Source of the DNA: Candidatus Poribacteria bacterium
Lineage (GTDB): Bacteria > Poribacteria > WGA-4E > WGA-3G
Reading direction: 5' to 3'
Assembly (NCBI GenBank): GCA_028824685.1
Contig: JAPPCZ010000068.1
Location: forward strand, 1 to 64,000
Length of the DNA: 64,000 nucleotides
In this document: positions 34,399 to 43,491 of the stretch, in pieces
Numbering within the stretch: the stretch's first letter is position 1
Layout: every line of letters begins with the position of its first letter
Made by a program: the position numbers and the translations under genes
The notes under the pieces: model-generated
The model's input: only the letters and a program-made list of their open reading frames with translations
Database searches by the model: none
What the model was told of the DNA's origin: nothing

Positions 34399-35760
34399 TT
34401 ACCTATTTGACTTCAGGATTAACCCATCCGTCTTCATCCACTCAATCGTCTGCTCAAAAGCATGGACTGTTTTTGTGATGTCCGCTTCTGTATGTGCAGC
34501 GGTTGTCATACCACCGTTGGTAGCGAGATCAACACCGTTGAGCAACAAACCGCATCGGAGATGTGTAAGCAATTCTTCATCGTTACCACCTTTGAGTTTC
34601 CGATAATCCCAAGTGTAAGGGTCAAAATCAGCTGCGCGTATATCCTTCTCACCGTGTCCGATGAGCATCCTGATACCAGAAAATTCTCCGTAAATCACCC
34701 AGTCTAATCCATATCTATCAATAACTTTATTGAGTTCATTGCGGAGTTGTTGTGCGATGCGATTCGCTTGTTCGTGCGGTTTACCAGTCTTGACAATGTT
34801 AAGCATCGCAATTCCTGCGGATGCAGAAATCGGATTCGCATTAAATGTGCCGGGATGTGGCATTTTCAGTCCATCTTCTTCTGCCTGCATTGAAATTAAC
34901 TCAAGAATCTCTTTTTTTCCTGCAAGTGCTCCACCGGGAAGTCCACCTGCCAAAATCTTTGCGAGTGTGGTTAGGTCGGGTGTGACATTGTAGTGCGCCT
35001 GTGCACCACCAGGTGCTACCCGAAATCCTGTAATCACCTCGTCGAAAATGAGAAGGACACCGTGCTTCTGCGTAAGTTCACGAAGTTGCTGTAAAAACAC
35101 ACCGTCGGTTGGCACTATACCGAAAGATGCCCCTGTCGGTTCAAGGATAATACATGCAATGTCTTTGTCTGATTTCAAGTGCTTTTCAACAACATCGATA
35201 TCGTTCGGCGGGCAGAGAAGAGTTGTATCGCGCACCTCTTGTGGAATGCCCGGAACAGACATATCAAAGGGCGGATATGCACCAAAGATAAGGCTATCGT
35301 GCCAACCGTGAAAATGTCCGGCAAACTTCAACACTTTATTTTTTCGTGTGTAGGTACGCGCCAGACGAATCGCCATCAATGTCGCCTCAGTACCAGAACT
35401 GACAAATCTGACACGTTCCGCCGATGGTATCAGTTGGATTACGAGATTGCCCCATTCCAATTCAAGTGGATGGCAGGCACCGTAATGTGTGCCACGATGC
35501 ATCTGTGCTGTCACCGCTTCCACAACTTCAGGTGGATTATGACCAAGCAGTAGTGCCCCATGTCCTGCCCAATAGTCTATAAACGTCCTGTCTTCCAGTC
35601 CCCATTTTTTCGCACCATCCGCACGGGTAATGTAAATCGGAAATGGCGACATATAACGGCTATCATGTGTTACACCGTCAGGAAAGAGTTGATTTGCTGC
35701 CTGTGCCAATTCTTTGTCTTTTGCGAAAGTTTTTTGATACCGCTCCAAAATTGTTGGCAT
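34399..35760 (-). CDS. class III aminotransferase (glutamate-1-semialdehyde aminomutase-like)
   Basis: 453 aa. PLP Lys is Lys268 (TTLAKILAGGLPGGA); Asp240 sits in LLIFDEVITGFR; SSGTEATLMAIRLAR and GHFHGWHD are family signatures. It differs clearly from the 399-aa relative at 10365 and has a longer N-terminal cap. HemL-type 1,2-aminomutase activity or an ordinary aminotransferase role are both possible. It is followed by a beta-helix gene 10 bases later, which hints at sugar or cell-surface metabolism rather than haem synthesis; this is inference. Confidence 0.85.
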   Translation of the reverse strand: MPTILERYQKTFAKDKELAQAANQLFPDGVTHDSRYMSPFPIYITRADGAKKWGLEDRTFIDYWAGHGALLLGHNPPEVVEAVTAQMHRGTHYGACHPLELEWGNLVIQLIPSAERVRFVSSGTEATLMAIRLARTYTRKNKVLKFAGHFHGWHDSLIFGAYPPFDMSVPGIPQEVRDTTLLCPPNDIDVVEKHLKSDKDIACIILEPTGASFGIVPTDGVFLQQLRELTQKHGVLLIFDEVITGFRVAPGGAQAHYNVTPDLTTLAKILAGGLPGGALAGKKEILELISMQAEEDGLKMPHPGTFNANPISASAGIAMLNIVKTGKPHEQANRIAQQLRNELNKVIDRYGLDWVIYGEFSGIRMLIGHGEKDIRAADFDPYTWDYRKLKGGNDEELLTHLRCGLLLNGVDLATNGGMTTAAHTEADITKTVHAFEQTIEWMKTDGLILKSNR

Positions 35761-35846
35761 TTTTGACCTCGGTTTATTTTTATTTTTTACTGAATTTGTT
35801 ATGTCTCGGCAAAAATTTATCTCTATTTAATGTTCCTTCTCATAAC

Positions 35847-36154
35847 TCAAAATTTGCAAAATGTTCTGGTAATGATCTGTTTGCCACATTCTTCCTGCCG
35901 AAACTCAGCAACTGCACGTTCAACATCTCAATAGACTTCTTCTTCGCTGATTCCTCTATTTTGTTCGTGGACACTTTTCATTACTTGCAAAAGTGTCGTC
36001 CAGTTTCGGGTGTCGTTGATTTTTTAGGCATGATTACTACACAATTACCCTTAATCCGTGCATCTACGACATCGCCCTCCTTGAGCCCTAAACTATCTCG
36101 GATCTGTTTAGGAATAGTTATCTGTCCACGTTCGCGAATCTTGGCAACTGCCAT
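35847..36154 (-). pseudogene. AbrB/SpoVT-type antitoxin gene with two lesions
   Basis: From the ATG at 36152-36154 it reads as a SpoVT/AbrB DNA-binding domain (AVAKIRERGQITIPKQIRDS, then LGLKEGDVVDARIKG). A missing A in an A6 tract (36020-36025) shifts the frame after IMPKK; restoring it gives I-N-D-T-R-N-W-T-T-L-L-Q-V-M and KSVHEQNRGISEEEVY. A TGA (35928-35930) follows, then DVERAVAEFRQEECGKQ to the end. Two independent hits make a true pseudogene. As read, only a 56-residue N-terminal product is made. No PIN toxin gene is adjacent. Confidence 0.8.
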
Positions 36155-36339
36155 ATTCTTCCTCCTTTGTGTTAAGTACCCCTAACAAAACCCGATTGTC
36201 AATAGCACAAATTGTATCATGCTTGCGTGAAAATAGCAATCAAAACGTTTGACATAAAATACCAAATATGTTAAAGTATAGTTTACAATTACTTAATGGT
36301 TTTGCCTCTGCAATAATTAAGCGAAAACATGATTTAAAG

Positions 36340-36368
36340 TTGATATACAGATAAGAATGTGTTATAAT
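36340..36368 (+). promoter_or_regulatory. sigma-70-type promoter of the rpsF-ssb operon
   Basis: TTGATA (36340-36345), an exact 17-base spacer and TATAAT (36363-36368). The transcript leader to rpsF is about 105 bases; nothing else is recognisable in 36155-36480. Confidence 0.75.
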
Positions 36369-36480
36369 TATGTCACTTGAAATATTTTAGCAAAATTCTA
36401 TCCGACAGATAAAATAATATACTAAATCTCTGCTCCCTGATTTACGCGGTGGAGCCGTGAGTCCAAAGAGAGGATATACA

Positions 36481-36918
36481 TTGAAAGCGTACGAACTTAT
36501 GCTTATCATTACCCCTGACCACGAGGAGAACGAAGCGGAAGCACTCACCGAAAACGTCAAGGGTATTATTGAAAATGGTGGAAATATCATCCACACAGAT
36601 GTTTGGGGAAAAAGACGACTCGCCTATCCGATACGGAAGCGCAGCGAAGGCTATTACGTAGTTTATGTTTTTGAGAGCGAACCCAGTTTTGTTGCGCAGT
36701 TGAACCAATCACTCCGTGTTATTGAAGCAATTTTACGACACATGATTGTGCTCTATGAAGACGACGTTGAAAAACTGAAATTAGCACAAACAGAGGCGGT
36801 AGCACCCGAAACATCGGATGCTGACACTGCTGAAGACAAACCTGAAGCTGAAGAAGATTCAGCAGAATCACATGCAGAAACTGAAGAACCAGCAGAAGAT
36901 ACTGAAGAATCTGTTTAA
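36481..36918 (+). CDS. rpsF: 30S ribosomal protein S6
   Basis: 145 aa from TTG at 36481, which follows GAGAGG at eight bases and begins L(M)KAYELMLIITPDHEE as S6 does. A GTG at 36457 would add eight residues with a poorly placed site. The S6 ferredoxin-like fold spans ~1-95 (VWGKRRLAYPIRKRSEGYYV). A long acidic tail (~100-145, rich in Glu, Asp and Ala) follows; E. coli S6 also has an acidic tail that receives added glutamates. First gene of the conserved rpsF-ssb-rpsR-rplI order. Confidence 0.95.
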   Translation: MKAYELMLIITPDHEENEAEALTENVKGIIENGGNIIHTDVWGKRRLAYPIRKRSEGYYVVYVFESEPSFVAQLNQSLRVIEAILRHMIVLYEDDVEKLKLAQTEAVAPETSDADTAEDKPEAEEDSAESHAETEEPAEDTEESV

Positions 36919-36988
36919 ATCATATCATCCCAAATTGCGTACAAGATATTTTATCCTGTAACACGAACTGAAAGAAAGGAGCATAATC

Positions 36989-37462
36989 ATGGCAAGTTAT
37001 AATAAGGTTATCCTGATGGGCAACCTCACCCGTGATCCCGAAGTGAAGTACCTGCCAAGTGGAACCGCCGTTGCGAATTTTGGAATCGCCGTGAGTGAAA
37101 AATACACAGACCGACAAACAGGCGAACAGAGAGAAAATGTCTGCTTTGTTGATGTAGAAGCTTGGGACAGACAAGCCGAACTTGTGAACGAGTATCTGAG
37201 TAAAGGCAGTCCTATTTTTATTGAAGGATCCCTCAGATTTGAATCTTGGGAAACCGAAGATGGAACAAAGCGTAACAAACTAAAAGTTCGACTTTTCAGG
37301 TTGCAATTTATCGGTGGTAGACGAGATGAAGATGGGGCAGGTGGGGGCTATGCGGATGCGACACCTGCAGGTGGTTCAACGTCGGGTCCTTCTGATCAGA
37401 TGCCCGCGCCATCAGCAGGTGAAAGTGACACATCATCTACTGAGGATGACATCCCATTCTAA
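36989..37462 (+). CDS. ssb: single-stranded DNA-binding protein
   Basis: 157 aa. OB-fold at ~1-105 (YNKVILMGNLTRDPEVKYLP, EAWDRQAELVNEYLSKGSP), then a flexible Gly/Ser/Pro-rich linker and the acidic tip DDIPF that binds partner proteins. It coats single-stranded DNA at replication forks. Located between rpsF and rpsR as in many bacteria; ATG follows AAAGGAG. Confidence 0.97.
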   Translation: MASYNKVILMGNLTRDPEVKYLPSGTAVANFGIAVSEKYTDRQTGEQRENVCFVDVEAWDRQAELVNEYLSKGSPIFIEGSLRFESWETEDGTKRNKLKVRLFRLQFIGGRRDEDGAGGGYADATPAGGSTSGPSDQMPAPSAGESDTSSTEDDIPF

Positions 37463-37537
37463 AGTTAGTTAACAGACCAATTTAAGCTATACACGCTAAA
37501 TTTCACTTTTATACCACACGACAATATTTCGTTTTCA

Positions 37538-37786
37538 TTAGACATTATAACGTTTTAATTATGAGTGGTTAATAGCCTAATAAAATCTAAAGTTCGTAGG
37601 TCGGGTAGAGCGCAGCGAAACCCGACAATATCAAGGTTTCAAGGAAAACTTGACCAAATCAACACCAAGTGCGCGTATGGCACTTGGTCGGTTTCACAAG
37701 GAAATCTAAGGAACAAGCCTAAGCAAGTTTTGAAAATCGTGTTGCAGTTCCAAGATGTCGGGTTTCGCAAGCTCTACCCGACCTAC
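37538..37786 (+). repeat. long dispersed repeat, copy 1 (inverted partner at 43492-43705)
   Basis: It begins TTAGACATTATAACG and runs through ATAAAATCTAAAGTTCGTAG, a REP-like unit (GTAGGTCGGGTAGAGC...GCGAAACCCGAC), a spacer and the facing REP-like unit ending CTCTACCCGACCTAC. The copy at 43492-43705 is its reverse complement with the same order, but 35 bases shorter. The extra bases here correspond to the hairpin at 37657-37688. It fills most of the 37463-37970 gap; no gene is seen there. Confidence 0.85.
37657..37688 (-). repeat. TTGATT-tailed hairpin inserted in the long repeat
   Basis: Minus strand: stem ACCAAGTGC, loop CATACGC, perfect complement GCACTTGGT, then GTTGATT. Loop and tail equal those at 7325-7357 and 24598-24630, while the stem is new. 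It is absent from the equivalent place in the 43492-43705 copy. Confidence 0.8.
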
Positions 37787-37970
37787 AGTCTCACTGGCTT
37801 TTAGCCTATATCTTGGTCTTGGAGCTATCAGACACTTCCGATTAATTCATTATAATTTCAATTATAGATTGTAGCGTGATACGGCATAATTACCTTTTCG
37901 CATCTGTTGGTACCAGGACTATAAGTAAGTGTTAGAACAACGATGTACAGGTTAAGAGGAGTAAATTAAT

Positions 37971-38171
37971 ATGGCATATCGTCGGAGATCCCGTTTTAGT
38001 AAGCTGGAATCCGTAGACTATAAAGATGTAGATACGTTAAGAAAGTTTATAAACGAGCGGGGAAAGATTGTAAGCCGCCGAGTCTCTGGACTTTCGGCAA
38101 AACAGCAGCGTATGGTAACCCGTGCGGTTAAACGGGCGCGCAATATGGCTTTATTGCCTTTTACGCGGTAA
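37971..38171 (+). CDS. rpsR: 30S ribosomal protein S18
   Basis: 66 aa, basic. It has the S18 core: [20 protein letters not shown] and [20 protein letters not shown], ending [11 protein letters not shown]. Zinc-binding Cys residues of the N-terminal CxxC type are absent, as in many lineages. ATG follows AGAGGAG. The usual ssb-rpsR spacing is stretched here by the repeat at 37538-37786. Confidence 0.97.
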   Translation: MAYRRRSRFSKLESVDYKDVDTLRKFINERGKIVSRRVSGLSAKQQRMVTRAVKRARNMALLPFTR

Positions 38172-38296
38172 ACATGGAGATATAATTACACTGTAGCATG
38201 GAATCTGATGTAGAATGAACACATGGCATTCCCTTGTTTCTATACGGGATATCTCGTGAATTTTCTCACTGATTTCAGGCTGCAAGGATGAAAGAT

Positions 38297-38746
38297 ATGG
38301 AAGTCATACTTAAAAGAAGGATTGATGGACTCGGAGCACCGGGAGATGTGCTAAAAGTCGCAGATGGTTATGCCCGAAACTATCTGTTCCCAAAACAGTT
38401 AGCAGTGCATGCAACAGAGCGAAATAGACGACATCTTGAACATCAGATACGGGTGATTGAACAGCAAGAGTCTAAGGATAGAGAACACGCTCAGGAAATT
38501 GCGGCGCAAATTGCGGATGTCACATGTCATCTTACCAGACGGGCAGGCGAAAACGACCGTCTATTCGGTTCTGTAACCACCGCAGATATTGTAGAATCAT
38601 TGCGAGCATCAGCAAACGTTGAATTAGACCGGCGCGTCATAGAACTCGCTGAACCGATACGCGAACTCGGAGCATTTACTGTCTCTGTAAGACTACACGC
38701 AGATGTAACAGCAGAAATACGTGTGGTTGTTGAAAGAGACGAATAG
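38297..38746 (+). CDS. rplI: 50S ribosomal protein L9
   Basis: 149 aa from the ATG at 38297 (MEVILKRRIDGLGAPGD is the standard L9 start); an in-frame ATG nine bases earlier overlaps the AAGGATG ribosome-binding site. N-terminal domain to ~50, long connecting helix (~45-80) and C-terminal domain (TVSVRLHADVTAEIRVVV). Binds 23S rRNA near the L1 stalk. Confidence 0.97.
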   Translation: MEVILKRRIDGLGAPGDVLKVADGYARNYLFPKQLAVHATERNRRHLEHQIRVIEQQESKDREHAQEIAAQIADVTCHLTRRAGENDRLFGSVTTADIVESLRASANVELDRRVIELAEPIRELGAFTVSVRLHADVTAEIRVVVERDE

Positions 38747-38804
38747 GAATACTTTCCAATAAGGATAGAGGCAATATACGATTGTCTCTACGGGAGGAAT
38801 ACCG

Positions 38805-40136
38805 ATGCAAACAGTTGACTCCCTCATGGATAAAGAGGCAGAACGAGCGGTACTTGGCGCAATGATGACCGAAAAGTCCGTTATTCCACGGGTAGAGACG
38901 TTACTCGGGCCTACCTCAGATGCGTTCTTTACGACTGACCATCAACTTATTTATATAGCGATTCTTACTGTTTACAATCGTGATAACAACGTGGACCCGA
39001 TTCTTGTTGCGAATGAGTTGAATCGGACAGAGCAGTTAAACCGCGTTGGTGGATCAGACTATCTTTATGAACTGCAAGCCCCGATTGTTGAAACTGAAAG
39101 CACGGAGTTCTATGCCGAAATCTTATTAGAGAAGGCAACACGCCGCCGTTTAATTCAAACAGCTACGCAAATTCGTGAACTTGCTCAAGATGAAAGCATA
39201 GAAATAAGCGAAGTCCTCGATCAATCGCAGGAGTCTGTATTTGAAATCGGGCAAACCGGTAGCAAACGCGGGTTTGAACATATTCGATCATTGCTCAAAC
39301 AGGGCATTGAGATAATTGAAAAACTCTATCACAAAAAAGATCGGTTTTTAGGTATTCCTACAGGATTCATAGATTTTGACAACCTGACCTCCGGTTTGCA
39401 ACCTGGAAATTTCCTTATCATTGCAGCACGACCAGGGATGGGAAAAACTACCCTGGTACTGAATATGGCACAAAACATTGCGATTGAGCAAAAACGTCCA
39501 GTCGCGATCTTTAATTTTGAGCAGCCTGCACAAGATATCGCCCTGCGTATGCTCTCTGCTGAGGCGAAAATTGACTATCAACATTTACGCTTAGGCAAAT
39601 TCAGTGAAGAATACTGGGCACCTTTGGGACAAAGCATCGGCCGTCTCAGCGAAGCACCTATGCTAATCAATGATAACCGAGGCATGACTGTGCAAGGACT
39701 TCGTGCAGAAGCGAGACGTTTGAAAGGTGAACACGAAGACCTCGCTTTAATTATCGTTGATTATCTGCAGCTACTGCGAGGTACAGGACGCTACCATGCA
39801 CGTGAGCAAGAAATCTCTGATATATCACGGGCTTTAAAAATTCTTGCATGGGAATTGAACATTCCCGTCCTCGCTTGCGCGCAGCTGAGTAGAGAAGTTG
39901 AACGCCGTCCCGGCAAACTGCCACAACTTTCTGATTTGCGGGAATCCGGTGCTATAGAGCAAGATGCTGATTTAGTCGCTTTTATACACCGAGATGATTA
40001 CTATGACGATCAAGATGATTATACGGACGATAGGGTTGAGGCGACTTTGTTAATTAAAAAGCAGCGCAACGGACCGACTGGAAATATCGTTCTGCATTAT
40101 TGCAAGACGCAGATGCGTTTCGAAAATCCGAGTTGA
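38805..40136 (+). CDS. dnaB: replicative DNA helicase DnaB
   Basis: 443 aa. N-terminal helical collar domain (EAERAVLGAMMTEKSVIPRV), linker helix, then the RecA-like motor with Walker A AARPGMGKTTL (~207-217), LIIVDYLQLL (Walker B) and the C-terminal QDADLVAFIHRDDYY and LIKKQRNGPTG loops. It unwinds DNA ahead of the replisome as a hexamer. The gene order rpsF-ssb-rpsR-rplI-dnaB is widely conserved. A good AGGAGG-like site (GGGAGGAAT) precedes the ATG. Confidence 0.97.
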   Translation: MQTVDSLMDKEAERAVLGAMMTEKSVIPRVETLLGPTSDAFFTTDHQLIYIAILTVYNRDNNVDPILVANELNRTEQLNRVGGSDYLYELQAPIVETESTEFYAEILLEKATRRRLIQTATQIRELAQDESIEISEVLDQSQESVFEIGQTGSKRGFEHIRSLLKQGIEIIEKLYHKKDRFLGIPTGFIDFDNLTSGLQPGNFLIIAARPGMGKTTLVLNMAQNIAIEQKRPVAIFNFEQPAQDIALRMLSAEAKIDYQHLRLGKFSEEYWAPLGQSIGRLSEAPMLINDNRGMTVQGLRAEARRLKGEHEDLALIIVDYLQLLRGTGRYHAREQEISDISRALKILAWELNIPVLACAQLSREVERRPGKLPQLSDLRESGAIEQDADLVAFIHRDDYYDDQDDYTDDRVEATLLIKKQRNGPTGNIVLHYCKTQMRFENPS

Positions 40137-40165
40137 CAAGAGAACTCTGTATCTGGAATATTTCT

Positions 40166-40990
40166 ATGCGCAATCCTCCTTCTGAGTCAGCATCTTCGAA
40201 TGGGTTGGCGTTCTTAATAAAAAATCGGCTACACAGCACCCTTTCAGAAATAGGAGAGGCATGTCGTCTACTCGCCGAAACCATTTTCCAAATTTTTAGA
40301 CCACCGTGGCAATTTGACCTATTAATGAAGCAACTGCTGTTTATTGGCTTCAACTCGTTGTCGGTTGTTTTAGTCTCTGGGTTTTTCACTGGAATGGTAT
40401 TGGGTGTTCAAGGCTACGTGCAATTGAAGCCGTACGCGGTTGAAGGTTCGGTTGCTCAATTCGTCAGTGTTTCTGTCGTTAAAGAACTGGGTCCCATGAT
40501 TACAGCCTTTGTGCTTTCAGGACGCATAGGTGCGTCTATTACAGCCGAGCTTTCAACAATGAAGGTTACCGAGCAAATTGACGCGCTGGAGGTGATGGGA
40601 ACAAACCCGGTTAAATATCTGGTCGTCCCCCGTTTTCTCGCCTGTTCAATTATGCTCCCCACCCTCACAATTTTTTCTACGTTTGCTGGTATCTTCGGAG
40701 GTTATGTTGCGGTAGTCTCTTTGTTTGGTTTCAACGGATATTTCTATGTGTTAGAAGTTCAAAAGAATCTGTATGTTGGAAGTGTACTAATTAGTTTAAT
40801 CAAAGCAACTTCTTTTGGAATGGCTATAGCTGCAGTCGGATGCTATAAAGGGTTTAGCATTTCTACAGCAGGTGGTGCAGAAGGTGTTGGAACTGCAACA
40901 ACTGGTTCAGCCGTTATCTCTTTGATAACTATCCTTGTATTAGACTTTGTTCTAAACCATATCCTGTTTAATATCTTGGGATTGATTTAA
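40166..40990 (+). CDS. mlaE: MlaE-type ABC transporter permease (lipid transport)
   Basis: 274 aa from the ATG at 40166; the frame is open from 40100 inside dnaB, so the start is uncertain. Five or six membrane spans and MlaE signatures (SVSVVKELGPMITAFVLSGR, GASITAELSTMKVTEQIDAL, NPVKYLVVPRFLACSIMLP) are clear. It forms the inner-membrane channel for phospholipid movement to or from the outer membrane, with the ATPase and MCE protein encoded next. The first 45 residues are a cytoplasmic extension. Confidence 0.92.
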   Translation: MRNPPSESASSNGLAFLIKNRLHSTLSEIGEACRLLAETIFQIFRPPWQFDLLMKQLLFIGFNSLSVVLVSGFFTGMVLGVQGYVQLKPYAVEGSVAQFVSVSVVKELGPMITAFVLSGRIGASITAELSTMKVTEQIDALEVMGTNPVKYLVVPRFLACSIMLPTLTIFSTFAGIFGGYVAVVSLFGFNGYFYVLEVQKNLYVGSVLISLIKATSFGMAIAAVGCYKGFSISTAGGAEGVGTATTGSAVISLITILVLDFVLNHILFNILGLI

Positions 40991-41058
40991 CGACAAATAC
41001 TGATCTTTGAATCGCGACCTTGTAAACTACAAATTACGATAAACAATTCACTATTCTT

Positions 41059-41847
41059 ATGATTTCAATCAAAAACGTCAGAAAAGCGTTTGATACGAAA
41101 AAAGTAATAAACGGATTAGACCTTGAAATTCCACGCGGGGAAACCCTTGTAATTATGGGACGAAGCGGTTGTGGGAAAAGCGTTCTACTCAAAATTATTG
41201 CTGGACTTCTCTCCGTAGATACAGGTGAGGTTTGGATTAACGGGACAGAAATCACCAAACTTAAAAAGAAACCACTGAACCAGATTCGCCGAAAAATCGG
41301 GATGCTTTTTCAGTCTGCAGCGTTATTTGATTCAATGACCGTAGCAGAGAATATCGCTTTTATGCTTGACCAACATACAGATTTAAGCCAGCAAGAGATG
41401 CGTAAGATTGTAGATGAGAAACTTAAATTAGTCGATTTACACGGTGTTCAGGAGTTAAGACCAGCACAACTGAGCGGCGGCATGCGAAAACGGGTAGGAC
41501 TCGCACGGGCGCTTGCTTTCAACCCAGAAATCATCTTATACGATGAACCCACAACTGGGCTTGACCCAGTTACCTGCACCGAAATTAACGAACTGATTCG
41601 CGACCTAAATCAGCAATTGGAAGTCACTTCTGTCGTCGTTACACATGATATGCACAGTGCATTCAGTGTCGGAACACTTATGGTAATGCTCCACGAAGGA
41701 AAACAACTTGCTTATGGAACACCAGAAGCTATGATTAACGAAGATAACCCGGTTTTACAGCAGTTTATCCTTTTTGGTGCACCAGACCAGATTCTTAACA
41801 TTGACAACCCAACTTTGAAGAAGTTTACAGGAAGGAAACCTCAATGA
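41059..41847 (+). CDS. mlaF: MlaF-type ABC transporter ATPase
   Basis: 262 aa. Walker A GRSGCGKSVL (~35-44), Q-loop LFQSAALFDSMTV, signature LSGGMRKRVGLARAL and Walker B EIILYDEPTTGLDP, followed by the H-loop VVVTHDM. It powers the MlaE permease for phospholipid transport. The stop overlaps the MCE gene start (ATGA), so the operon is tightly coupled. Confidence 0.95.
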   Translation: MISIKNVRKAFDTKKVINGLDLEIPRGETLVIMGRSGCGKSVLLKIIAGLLSVDTGEVWINGTEITKLKKKPLNQIRRKIGMLFQSAALFDSMTVAENIAFMLDQHTDLSQQEMRKIVDEKLKLVDLHGVQELRPAQLSGGMRKRVGLARALAFNPEIILYDEPTTGLDPVTCTEINELIRDLNQQLEVTSVVVTHDMHSAFSVGTLMVMLHEGKQLAYGTPEAMINEDNPVLQQFILFGAPDQILNIDNPTLKKFTGRKPQ

Positions 41848-43415
41848 AGTTTTGGACCCCATCTGTGAAAGTGGGACTGATGGTTGTTGTCGCCATTGTT
41901 CTCCTTGCAATCCTCCTTACCAATGCGGGAAACTGGCCCTGGGCAACACGCGGAGATGATATATATTTTGAATTCCGGGCTGTCAATGGACTTTATGTCG
42001 GTTCCGGTGTCCTTCTATCCGGTGTTTCTATTGGTAAAGTAACAAGCATTGAACTCAAACCGGAGACGAGTACTGTTGAAATCCGAGCCCGTGTCAAAAA
42101 CGCATTTCAGTGGCTAAGGAAAGGTTGTGATGCAGGTATTTCAATGAGCGGTTTTGTCGGTGAAACATACATCACACTCAATAATGGAGAGGTTGGAAAT
42201 CCATTCCTTCAACCATCCGATCTCCCAATTATCGGAATTGACCCTGTAAATCCGTTGGAATTACTTGAACAAACCAGTTCAGGATTGAGTAAAGCCATTG
42301 AGTTGACGACTGCAGCAAACGAGGTCTTACAAGCGAGTCAAGAAGAAATTCAAGAAGGTATTAAAGAAACACGGAAATTAGTCGAATTAACAAGTAAGAC
42401 CCTTACAAAATTCAGTGAACATATAGATACAACAGTCGAGACTTTGCAGAACCTGACTTCAAAATACGACGTGCGCTTTGAATCAACGCTTTCGCAAGTG
42501 GACAAGTTGTTAAACCAACTAGGTAATGATTCTTTAATACTCAGCAGTCAAATTAGTGATGTGAGCCGTTCCATATTGAGAATGATTGATCAAAACTCGC
42601 CAAAAGTAAATTCTATGATAACGGATTTGCAGCGAAGCACATCCGATTTTCGACGGTTAGCAACACAATTCCGTCAAGATTCAAGTTCTTTGAAAACCGA
42701 AATATCTGACCTCATTGCACAAGGAAGCACGTTCATTGAAAAGGGTAGCACAGATGTTGCGCCAATTATTGAAAACCTTCAGAACGTAACAGCCGCATTC
42801 ACCACATTGGAGAAAAATATCAGTGAACTATTAAATACCATTCAATATGGAGATGGCACTGTCGCACAACTTCTGAACAACCCAGAACCTATTAAAGGCG
42901 CACAGGAATCTTTCAATAATCTGAATGAAGTACTAACAGGATTGAAGGGTCTTTATCAGCAGACCGACAAACAATTAAAAGGTTTTAAACTTCCTAAATA
43001 TTCATGGGATACTGAACTCCAATATCTAAGTCGTGAGGAAAATCTACATACCGAATTTGGTTTTTCACTTATACCGTCACCGCCTTCAAAAAATATGTAC
43101 CACTTTGGACTCAGCATTCGGGAGGAGATAATTGGCGTTGATTTTCAGTACGCCTATAATTTTACAGACTACCTCCGAGGTAAATTCGGTTTCATGCGTT
43201 CTAATCTTGGTGCTGGATTTGACCTATGGTTGTTATCACGCCGGTTAGGCATCGGCATGGAAGGCATTAGAATAACGAGTGACAAACCCGAACTGAATGC
43301 GGAAATGAGTTTCCGCTTCTTCCGTGGTGGACATGTTCTCTTCGGTGTTGAAAATTGGTGGAGGGACGAAAGGCGTTGGACAACGGGGCTTAAGTGGATC
43401 ACAAACGACTGGTAA
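41844..43415 (+). CDS. MCE-domain protein (MlaD-like) with long helix and beta-rich C-terminus
   Basis: 523 aa, far longer than MlaD (~180). One membrane anchor (~11-29), one MCE domain (~36-118: YFEFRAVNGLYVGSGVLLSG, VSIGKVTSIELKP), a long helical/coiled-coil segment (~130-390), then ~130 residues of alternating strands with many aromatics (FGLSIREEIIGVDFQYAYNF, GFDLWLLSRRLGIGMEGI) ending in Trp. This resembles an outer-membrane barrel or barrel-like cap. The inferred picture is a single protein reaching from the inner-membrane MlaEF to the outer membrane. It is the third gene of the operon. Confidence 0.85.
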   Translation: MKFWTPSVKVGLMVVVAIVLLAILLTNAGNWPWATRGDDIYFEFRAVNGLYVGSGVLLSGVSIGKVTSIELKPETSTVEIRARVKNAFQWLRKGCDAGISMSGFVGETYITLNNGEVGNPFLQPSDLPIIGIDPVNPLELLEQTSSGLSKAIELTTAANEVLQASQEEIQEGIKETRKLVELTSKTLTKFSEHIDTTVETLQNLTSKYDVRFESTLSQVDKLLNQLGNDSLILSSQISDVSRSILRMIDQNSPKVNSMITDLQRSTSDFRRLATQFRQDSSSLKTEISDLIAQGSTFIEKGSTDVAPIIENLQNVTAAFTTLEKNISELLNTIQYGDGTVAQLLNNPEPIKGAQESFNNLNEVLTGLKGLYQQTDKQLKGFKLPKYSWDTELQYLSREENLHTEFGFSLIPSPPSKNMYHFGLSIREEIIGVDFQYAYNFTDYLRGKFGFMRSNLGAGFDLWLLSRRLGIGMEGIRITSDKPELNAEMSFRFFRGGHVLFGVENWWRDERRWTTGLKWITNDW

Positions 43416-43491
43416 AGTAGTTTTTGGCAGTCAGGTATCGGCTTCGGCATAAGAGATTTAGAAGCAAACGGGTCTTTGTAGGGAATAAGTT

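Noticed and set aside
35643..36185. 180-codon plus-strand frame beyond the aminotransferase
   Set aside because: It is the shadow of the minus-strand AbrB pseudogene and the aminotransferase start; the minus strand carries recognisable SpoVT/AbrB sequence.
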